Shown one piece after another: positions 61,501-64,000 of a stretch of DNA of 64,000 bases. The stretch lies in NCBI RefSeq assembly GCF_910592395.1, contig NC_088318.1:2788001-2852000 (forward strand), written 5' to 3'. This stretch comes from Lineus longissimus. Its lineage: Eukaryota > Nemertea > Pilidiophora > Heteronemertea > Lineidae. Within the stretch, counting starts at the first letter, position 1, and the number at the start of each line of letters is the position of its first letter. The notes beneath the pieces were generated by a model. The model was given only the letters and a program-made list of their open reading frames with translations, ran no database searches and was not told where the DNA came from. The position numbers were made by a program, and so were the translations under genes.

Positions 61501-63852
61501 CAAGTTCTAACCACTGGCCTGGCCAAGTTCACGAAGAGTGAAGAATGGTTTATGAAATTTTCATCAGAGAGCAGCAGTAGCTGGATGTAGGATGAATCCA
61601 TGACAAGTGGACTACTACAATAGAAGTGTTTTCGAGATATTTGCAGTAAATGATCATGGAATCCATGACAAGTCGACTACTACAATAGAAGTGTTTTCGA
61701 GATATTTGCAGTAAATGATCATGGAATCCATGACAAGTCGACTACTACAATAGAAGTGTTTTCGAGATATTTGCAGTAAATGATCATGGAATCCATGACA
61801 AGTCGACTACTACAATAGAAGTGTTTTTGAGATATTTGCAGTAAATGATCATGGAATCCGTGACAAGTCGACTACTACAATAGAAGTGTTTTCGAGATAT
61901 TTGCCGTAAATGTTCCTGGTATATTTCAGGCCGTTGTCGACCGTGATAATGAGATCAAGACCGCAAGAGAAGACGTGTTGAAGTCACAGAAGAGCTTGGA
62001 AGAGCAGCTGGCTGAGGAACAGGCCGCTTTCCAGGATGCACAGGTAATGCAACGATTGAGGCCTTGGGCAGGGCTCTTGCATCATTTCATCAAGATTGTT
62101 GGAGAGAACTATGTAGTTTGTTCATTTGTCACATGATGGCAGCAGGAGATAGGTGATGCTGTGTTTCATAACGTTTTATAACTTAGTCTTATAAGTAGTA
62201 AATTTGTTTTAATGATGAAATTATAATCAATTTCCAAGGTAATTGACCTTAATACTTCATCAAAATAAAATTGAACCTGTTGTAAGCTCTGCACTTTAAA
62301 AGGAATTACACAAACACCATGAAACTTATATGCAAAATGTTGACAATGCGATTGGTGTTCTCAGGCCGAGTTGCGTAGAAGTTATGTTTCATGGATCACG
62401 ATTCATGCATTAACAAATGAAATTTCGAAGCGACATATGGATTCTTATGTAAACCCAGAACTTTGGAAATGAACAATTCTTTCATCAGTTTATGCGTGAC
62501 TCGTGACACGTGACTCATGACACTTGACTCATGACACATGACTCATTAGTCATGACAAAGTGACTCTTCTATGTGAACTCAGTCACAGACTGCACACATC
62601 TACTAGATAGGGCCTAGTTGTTAGAATCCATGTTAGTTAATTGGATATGACACGTGACTCATTAGTCATGACAAAGTGACTCTTCTATGTGAACTCAGTC
62701 ACTGACTGCACACATCTAGTAGATAGGTCCTAGTTGTTAGAATCCATGTTAGCTCATTGGATCATGTTGGGTGAGATGTCAAAATCAAGTTTGACTCCAA
62801 AACTCAGCAAAGGGCAACCATGCACTCTGCTGCAGAAGGCAAATTGGATCATTGTCAAAAACGAGCTTATTGTTTTTCAGGAGAAGATTGATCATCTGAC
62901 GGAGAGGAAAGAGGAGCTGAAGCACCAATTGGCCGACCTGCATCAGGAGTTGGAGGATGAGCGGGAGGGGAACAGGTCAGTTAAGCCCGCTACACACGAG
63001 GGATTTCTCACCAACTTAGTTGGTTTTAAAATTAAGAACAGGTGCACAGGTGACTGGAAGTTGAGAGTCGTTCACCCACTCACACGAAAGACATAATCCC
63101 AGCAATATTTAGGTCCTGCACTATATTTAGTCTATAAAGATAAAGCGTCAAAATATGGCCCAACTATGTTGTTGACTGAATCACACGGGGAAATTTCTAC
63201 CCCACACTCCTTATATAAACAAAAAAATCCTTATATAAACAAAAGATGTCGTCGAGAAATAGAACAAGTCGGTAGTGCAGCCAGCAACTCCAACCAATCG
63301 GGCAAAGTATCAGTTACCTGGTCTGGATTCCTGTTATGAATTAAAATTCCAACTAAGTTGGTGAGAAGTCCCTCGTGTGTAACGGGCTATACGTCAAATA
63401 TATAAGTGATGGGATCAATCTCCTAGTCTTTACCATGAAACAGGAAGGTTTGCCACCACCCTATCGACTCTATCATCTTGAATCTATCTATCGATTCTAT
63501 CAACTTGAATCTGTGCAAAGAAGGGTGTCATTGCGAATGAAATCTGCTAGGAGGCGCAGTGAGTGACGGTCATTTCAGGGCTCTTACGTCATCAGCTTTT
63601 TGTTGTCATTGCGAAGTTCAACCGTCTTTAGAAGGTATGTGACTCACTGCGCCATCTAAAAGGGATTTATCAAAGTCCACTTTCTTATTGTGTGTTCTTT
63701 GAATCATGTTTCAGATCAGTGAACCAAAAATGGAAGGAGAAGTCGGCCATGATCTCGAATCTCGAGGAGCAGGTGACCCAGATGAAGGAGATCTGGGAGA
63801 ATAAGGAGGCAAGGCTGATCGAGGAAAAGGAGAAAGCTGTTCATGCCGCAAC
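25427..63852 (+). CDS. LRRCC1: LRRCC1 orthologue, centrosomal coiled-coil protein, partial (14 exons joined)
   Basis: Spliced gene with 14 exons at 25427-25545, 26140-26274, 28071-28210, 29659-29775, 33358-33442, 40377-40490, 57734-57805, 58047-58121, 58806-58905, 59613-59701, 61114-61188, 61930-62043, 62881-62975 and 63715-63852 (1468 nt, about 489 codons). All introns are GT-AG and all phases agree. The product is continuous charged coiled coil. Diagnostic stretches shared with vertebrate LRRCC1 are REHEHRKEL, LVKEQK, GLRSERKLWGQELAQQG, KMIEDQTETIKKLKE, ERKEELKHQL and NQKWKEK, in the same order with almost no indels. Vertebrate LRRCC1 is a centrosomal/centriolar protein of about 1030 residues, with N-terminal LRRs and a long coiled coil, needed for spindle-pole integrity and ciliogenesis. 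The LRR part and the last exons are absent and expected outside the window. Exon 1 begins in phase 1 (one base contributed by an unseen exon) and exon 14 ends in phase 2. The identification rests on remembered family sequence, not on a search. Confidence 0.95.
26140..26274 (+). CDS. LRRCC1: LRRCC1 exon 2
   Basis: Phase 0 to 0, 45 codons. The acceptor follows a pyrimidine-rich tract (ccctcttccag) and the donor is gtaaaa. It encodes coiled coil EDLLDYQQRLEKSKEQEEDQ followed by a STLRTLEGTAAKLE motif, parallel to the vertebrate LRTLEKTLEKME motif. The reading frame stays open into intron 2 up to 26463, so an open-frame caller would overextend this exon. Confidence 0.93.
27795..28036 (-). repeat. 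SINE on minus strand, immediately 5' of LRRCC1 exon 3
   Basis: On the minus strand the head reads cctcatagcctagtggttaa (A box) and cgcgttcgatcttt (B box), with a small internal duplication (actgctggac twice). The 3' end reads gtgtctatgccaagtaaaag. The element ends about 35 bp upstream of the exon 3 acceptor, so the pyrimidine tract lies in the narrow gap. Confidence 0.6.
28071..28210 (+). CDS. LRRCC1: LRRCC1 exon 3
   Basis: Starts in phase 0 and ends in phase 2 (46 codons plus two bases). Acceptor aatgttttcag, donor gtaaat. It encodes ISRELELVKNQLK and ends LQELLATREHEHR. The final segment corresponds to the vertebrate LKEQEHRKELETR site, which continues in the next exon. A minus-strand SINE ends about 35-40 bp upstream of the acceptor. 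Confidence 0.95.
29151..29604. repeat. 64-bp minisatellite upstream of LRRCC1 exon 4
   Basis: Seven units with taacagagccagcatgacaa at 29161, 29225, 29289 and so on. Units are almost identical, with one extra C in the sixth. The array ends 54 bp before exon 4. Confidence 0.93.
29659..29775 (+). CDS. LRRCC1: LRRCC1 exon 4
   Basis: Phase 2 to 2. The first base completes the arginine codon of exon 3, giving R-KELSSRYTLESNELQELL. Acceptor tttcgttccag, donor gtgaag. Ends EIRAKDER. Collinear with the vertebrate segment (KELETR...DALAKE...). A 64-bp minisatellite ends about 54 bp before the exon. Confidence 0.95.
31125..31262 (+). repeat. Degenerate tRNA-derived SINE fragment
   Basis: A box gtgacgtagtggttgg, then ttctgagaggtagttggtgt and B-box-like gtgaatccaag, followed by aaagcactttggtagatttg, which is like the 3' part of the 2.8-kb SINE. 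Located in LRRCC1 intron 4. Confidence 0.5.
32484..33236. repeat. 50-bp minisatellite upstream of LRRCC1 exon 5
   Basis: About 15 units of gttcctgccttcagttgccc then tgcaagtgtaccagcttaag. Alternation of ctgctcag and ctgcacag gives a 100-bp dimer in the middle. The pyrimidine-rich strand is the sense strand. The array ends about 120 bp before exon 5. Confidence 0.93.
33358..33442 (+). CDS. LRRCC1: LRRCC1 exon 5
   Basis: Phase 2 to 0, 85 nt. The first base completes arginine; then YNTLLSQYNALEDEFKMALH and IEADRFNQ. It closely parallels the vertebrate QQYxDLENEFRIALTVEARRF segment. Acceptor cttttacttcag, donor gtaagc. A 50-bp minisatellite ends about 120 bp upstream. Confidence 0.96.
34483..34722. 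repeat. Degenerate short-period repeat (TTTCACATTTGGATGAAA)
   Basis: About a dozen variants of cacatttggatgaaaattt and catttgggtgaaactttc at roughly 16-20 bp spacing. Located in LRRCC1 intron 5. Confidence 0.8.
35267..35487. mobile_element. 221-bp palindromic MITE, copy 2
   Basis: Exactly the same length and nearly the same sequence as copy 1 at 24065. Flanked by ACAT (35263-35266 and 35488-35491). Located in LRRCC1 intron 5. Terminal bases GTGA...TCAC and a 4-bp duplication do not fit Tc1/mariner (TA), Harbinger (TWA) or hAT (8 bp). Confidence 0.8.
36930..37165. mobile_element. AT-rich TIR element (copy B)
   Basis: Left end tactgttaaccacaaacatt with cgtgc; right end, read inward, tataaaccgctaattttttg with cgg. 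The interior is dominated by ttttcgcaa and ttgcaattttt. Located in LRRCC1 intron 5. Confidence 0.5.
38724..38820. mobile_element. pogo-like TIR MITE, degenerate copy
   Basis: Contains agcggacacctctctattaa and gagggtgtccttaatg, then agaggttttacta. The left terminus is eroded. Located in LRRCC1 intron 5. Confidence 0.55.
39440..39873. mobile_element. 434-bp element with AGGGTTTCYGCCAG inverted ends
   Basis: The left end cagggtttccgccagg and the right end ctggcagaaaccct are inverted repeats, flanked by atcaat at 39434-39439 and 39874-39879 (6 bp; could be longer if imperfect). The interior has G-run and C-run margins (ttaggggggtcac; gtgccccccttgcccc), an A9T10 stretch and no long ORF. Probably a non-autonomous DNA element in intron 5. 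Confidence 0.6.
40377..40490 (+). CDS. LRRCC1: LRRCC1 exon 6
   Basis: Phase 0, 38 codons: VQQAFEQVSEESSLNKQALV then AAQRKDEKMTKTITELSA. Corresponds to the vertebrate GFEKVATELAKSKHALxxAQRKE segment. Acceptor ttttttctctccag, donor gtaagt. The following intron is the longest in the gene (about 17.2 kb), yet protein collinearity across it (ELSA|LVKEQK) shows that no exon is missing. Confidence 0.95.
42211..42334. repeat. Two identical 62-bp tandem units
   Basis: tgaggtaccatcataagcat begins the first copy (42211) and ttgaggtaccatcataagca the second (about 42273). The units run through ctacgagtaagaaacctagg with no difference seen. Probably a very recent duplication or an assembly-level duplication. 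Confidence 0.9.
43974..44213. repeat. 127-bp direct duplication
   Basis: gtgaactctctgtaagcctg occurs at about 43979 and 44106, followed by gccagccatgtcgcaaac and cttgggtattgtgttcct in both. Confidence 0.85.
45606..46110. repeat. Degenerate 165-bp tandem repeat, three units
   Basis: Ordered pieces ttagaacaaacaaatcagca, ttttgtggctttaatcagaa, ctgattatatcctaa and ccgaaccccctaatcat recur three times with decreasing similarity. Confidence 0.7.
47820..49055. repeat. Triplicated degenerate block, first copy interrupted by insertions
   Basis: Three occurrences of ataacggctcatat/ataacggcccatat/ttacggctcatat, then ggaatgtcag-like, attgatggaccaaat-like, ggtctactcacgaaa-like and aacttca-like pieces (starts near 47820, 48490 and 48785). 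The first copy is split by about 370 bp that include AT-rich element C. Confidence 0.6.
48288..48455. mobile_element. AT-rich TIR element (copy C)
   Basis: Left end gcgaattataaccacaatta; right end, read inward, caacagtaaaggttttgcgt. The interior has ttttcgaaattttcgcaaag. It sits inside the first copy of a triplicated block in intron 6. Confidence 0.45.
49903..50080. mobile_element. AT-rich TIR element (copy D)
   Basis: Left end catactgtaaatcacaaaat; right end, read inward, atacagtaaacactaaattt. The interior contains tttttatttttgcaaatcat, similar to copy B. Located in intron 6. Confidence 0.5.
50564..50970. repeat. 23-bp minisatellite (TTGGTGCAGTTGKTACYTCAA)
   Basis: About 18 units of ttggtgcagttggtacctca and aag/atg variants, arranged as approximate 46-bp dimers. 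Located in intron 6. Because 23 is not a multiple of three, overlapping ORFs of 69-110 codons appear in all forward frames; these are artefacts. Confidence 0.93.
53161..53450. repeat. 58-bp minisatellite, possibly an amplified SINE 3' piece
   Basis: Five near-identical units of cactgtctctagtctaagca then gttaaagtgaattttgtagg and cgcaatataatgcccttg. The gaattttgtaggcgcaatat portion resembles the 3' end gaatttcgcgctatataagt of the 2.8-kb SINE, and after the array comes ttgatgcatcatcaagtcat, which also follows that SINE. Confidence 0.85.
54903..55080. mobile_element. pogo-like TIR MITE, longest intact copy
   Basis: Starts cagtagaacctctctattaa and ends gctaagggaggttccactg, flanked by TA (54901-54902 and 55081-55082). 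The middle reads caatttgggaccaagacag. Subterminal tccttaatagagaggt is repeated several times. Located in LRRCC1 intron 6. Confidence 0.7.
55445..55765. repeat. 96-bp tandem repeat
   Basis: Units start ccaaccaattgcagtcagaa at about 55446, 55542, 55638 and (partial) 55734, followed by cctgaaaaccttttccatta. About 3.3 copies with few differences. Located in intron 6. Confidence 0.9.
55950..56830. repeat. Degenerate 120-150-bp tandem repeat
   Basis: About six units built from agtcattcctagctgtcata, tgcgaggt, cactagaaggtcg, gttctcagatg, gctgtcagtcaatttcttca and aacaaaagcagtgaacactt. Located in intron 6. Confidence 0.7.
57035..57366. repeat. Perfect 36-bp inverted repeat around a 260-bp loop
   Basis: 57035-57070 (gtccaaactaaactttgatt...) and 57331-57366 are exact reverse complements, with no similarity beyond the arms. 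No target duplication is evident. The loop holds a tRNA A-box-like tagcgcaatgg at about 57247. It lies in intron 6, about 370 bp before exon 7. Confidence 0.85.
57734..57805 (+). CDS. LRRCC1: LRRCC1 exon 7
   Basis: Phase 0, 24 codons: LVKEQKGRLSELSRTKHDQI then MDQK. It continues exon 6 directly (vertebrate LTCMVKEQKTKLxEVSKLKQE). Acceptor tttatctttctag; donor gttggt is non-consensus after position 2 but is supported by phase and protein continuity with exon 8. Confidence 0.94.
58047..58121 (+). CDS. LRRCC1: LRRCC1 exon 8
   Basis: Phase 0, 25 codons: ERIETLEAHLEEARKRMVQM then ELLKQ. It aligns without gaps to the vertebrate INTLEILIEDDKQKSIQIELLK segment. Acceptor ctctgccactttcag, donor gtatgc. 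The preceding intron is only 241 bp, the shortest in the window. Confidence 0.95.
58616..58765. mobile_element. pogo-like TIR MITE just upstream of LRRCC1 exon 9
   Basis: Starts ctgttgaacctctctattga and ends aagggaggttccattg, followed by TA. The core ccaatttgggaccaaaac matches the 54.9-kb copy. It ends 40 bp before exon 9. Confidence 0.65.
58806..58905 (+). CDS. LRRCC1: LRRCC1 exon 9 (most diagnostic exon)
   Basis: Phase 0 to 1, 33 codons plus one base. It contains ESVIEGLRSERKLWGQELAQ, almost identical to vertebrate LRRCC1 (ESLIFGLRTERKVWGHELAQQG). This is the strongest single piece of evidence for the gene's identity. Acceptor tgacttttcag, donor gtagca. A pogo-like TIR element ends about 40 bp upstream. 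Confidence 0.98.
59186..59550. repeat. 23-bp minisatellite upstream of LRRCC1 exon 10
   Basis: About 16 units of cagttttaaccccaatcata then tta or ttg. Unrelated in sequence to the 50.6-kb array, though with the same period. The array ends 62 bp before exon 10 and each unit offers a pyrimidine-poor ttaac branch-point-like motif. Confidence 0.93.
59613..59701 (+). CDS. LRRCC1: LRRCC1 exon 10
   Basis: Phase 1 to 0. The first two bases complete the glycine of AQQG; then ASLASDRGRLESKIEGQQHE and VNYLKKQLE. Matches vertebrate SSLAQNRGKLEAQIESL. Acceptor caattttgatag, donor gtgagg. A 23-bp minisatellite ends about 62 bp upstream. Confidence 0.97.
60664..61026 (+). repeat. tRNA-derived SINE with GAA-rich tail (full-length-like copy)
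   Basis: The head cccataatcaggaggttgtg and gggtttgactc is tRNA-Met-like with a degenerate B box. The 3' body contains ggtgtcgctaggccaataaa and actcatcccgccttggagga, then cacctccaagtg, and ends gaagaagaa. The same 3' body occurs at 8225-8475 and, more decayed, at 18436-18770. It lies in LRRCC1 intron 10. Confidence 0.75.
61114..61188 (+). CDS. LRRCC1: LRRCC1 exon 11
   Basis: Phase 0, 25 codons: RETDSVRIKSKMIEDQTETI then KKLKE. Nearly identical to the vertebrate DALRIKCKIIDDQTETIRKLKD segment. Acceptor tggtctatttcag, donor gtatga. A SINE occupies the intron up to about 90 bp before the exon. Confidence 0.97.
61595..61919. repeat. 65-bp tandem array abutting LRRCC1 exon 12
   Basis: Five units starting aatccatgacaagtcgacta at 61595, 61660, 61725, 61790 and 61855. 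The last unit ends 61919 and the acceptor tatatttcag (61920-61929) follows at once, so the branch point of intron 11 must lie inside a repeat unit. Confidence 0.93.
61930..62043 (+). CDS. LRRCC1: LRRCC1 exon 12
   Basis: Phase 0, 38 codons: AVVDRDNEIKTAREDVLKSQ then KSLEEQLAEEQAAFQDAQ. Same length and register as the vertebrate LQEKDEHIKxLQEKITEIEK segment. The acceptor tatatttcag has a short, weak pyrimidine tract, and only 10 nt separate it from the end of a 65-bp tandem array. Donor gtaatg. Confidence 0.94.
62364..62703 (+). mobile_element. Probable second Harbinger-like MITE, internally duplicated
   Basis: The left end ggccgagttgcgtagaagtt resembles the inward-read right end gactgagttcacatagaaga, and both resemble the termini of the 21.8-kb element. 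The same gtgactcatgacac-type motifs fill the right arm. A 116-bp direct duplication (62531 and 62647) repeats the right arm, so the end could be about 62583 or 62703. Target duplication is unclear. Confidence 0.45.
62531..62762. repeat. 116-bp direct duplication upstream of LRRCC1 exon 13
   Basis: Two copies from atgacacatgactcattagt (62531) and atgacacgtgactcattagt (62647) to agaatccatgttag. Few differences. It overlaps the right arm of the probable Harbinger-like element. Confidence 0.9.
62881..62975 (+). CDS. LRRCC1: LRRCC1 exon 13
   Basis: Phase 0 to 2: EKIDHLTERKEELKHQLADL then HQELEDEREGNR. Matches vertebrate LERHNERKEKLKQQLKGKE. Acceptor ttattgtttttcag, donor gtcagt. The frame is open on both sides (62734-63096), which makes a longer uninterrupted ORF, but homology and splice sites limit the exon to this interval. 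Confidence 0.95.
63715..63852 (+). CDS. LRRCC1: LRRCC1 exon 14 (last in window)
   Basis: Phase 2 to 2. The first base completes arginine; then SVNQKWKEKSAMISNLEEQV and the MKEIWENKEARLIEEKEK heptads. Corresponds to vertebrate STLNRKWHDKGELLCHLETQVKEVKEKFE. Acceptor atcatgtttcag, donor gtaagc. The vertebrate protein continues for roughly 100 more residues, so one or more exons must follow beyond the window. Confidence 0.95.
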
Positions 63853-64000
63853 GTAAGCAAGACTGTGGTTATTACTCTTATTGGGGCTGTCAAAGATAGT
63901 AGAATTTGTCTTGTGTTCCCTTGGTTGCATATTCTAAAACGCCTCGATTTATGATGAACCAAAGTTCCACCTCGATTTTGGCCAACATTTTAGCTCTACC

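Noticed and set aside
62734-63096. 120-codon plus-strand ORF as a complete gene
   Set aside because: Only 62881-62975 is coding (LRRCC1 exon 13); the rest is intron that happens to be open.

Overview
The window is animal nuclear DNA, most likely from a marine invertebrate. The only confidently recognised protein-coding gene is split into 14 short exons with GT-AG introns. There are no bacterial-style gene clusters. Almost all remaining sequence is intron or intergenic DNA packed with minisatellites, non-autonomous DNA transposons and tRNA-derived SINEs. The conserved protein looks about as far from human as other invertebrate orthologues; I cannot name the phylum from sequence alone (lophotrochozoan, cephalochordate and hemichordate all remain possible).

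The gene is a plus-strand partial orthologue of LRRCC1 (leucine-rich repeat and coiled-coil centrosomal protein 1). Fourteen exons between 25427 and 63852 give about 489 codons, collinear with the central and C-terminal coiled-coil half of the vertebrate protein. All phases join and all splice dinucleotides are canonical. The N-terminal LRR exons and the final exons are not seen; they should lie upstream and downstream of the window. Intron 6 is about 17.2 kb; the other introns run from 0.24 to 6.9 kb.

Layout: 1-25426 has no recognised exon of this gene. It holds old tandem duplications, tRNA-derived SINE pieces, a minus-strand LINE reverse-transcriptase 3' remnant (19333-19524), a 36-bp minisatellite with a 324-bp higher-order repeat (11431-12200), a 109-bp satellite (17085-18305), and a Harbinger-type element with a TAA target duplication and a relic first coding exon (21805-22432). 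25112-25545 carries decayed tandem copies of LRRCC1 exon 1, one of which still has both splice sites and the right phases. 25546-40490 holds exons 2-6 with large minisatellites just upstream of exons 4 and 5. 40491-57733 is intron 6, made of degenerate tandem blocks and MITE-like elements. 57734-63852 holds exons 7-14 in short introns, several with a repeat array or transposon immediately before the acceptor.

The most interesting signals are: (1) the tandem exon-1 copies, including a possible mutually exclusive exon; (2) the recurrent position of repeats just 5' of LRRCC1 exons, in the extreme case a 65-bp array ending 10 nt before exon 12; (3) two 221-bp near-perfect palindromic elements, each with a 4-bp target duplication; (4) several small TIR element families with copies on both sides of and inside the gene.
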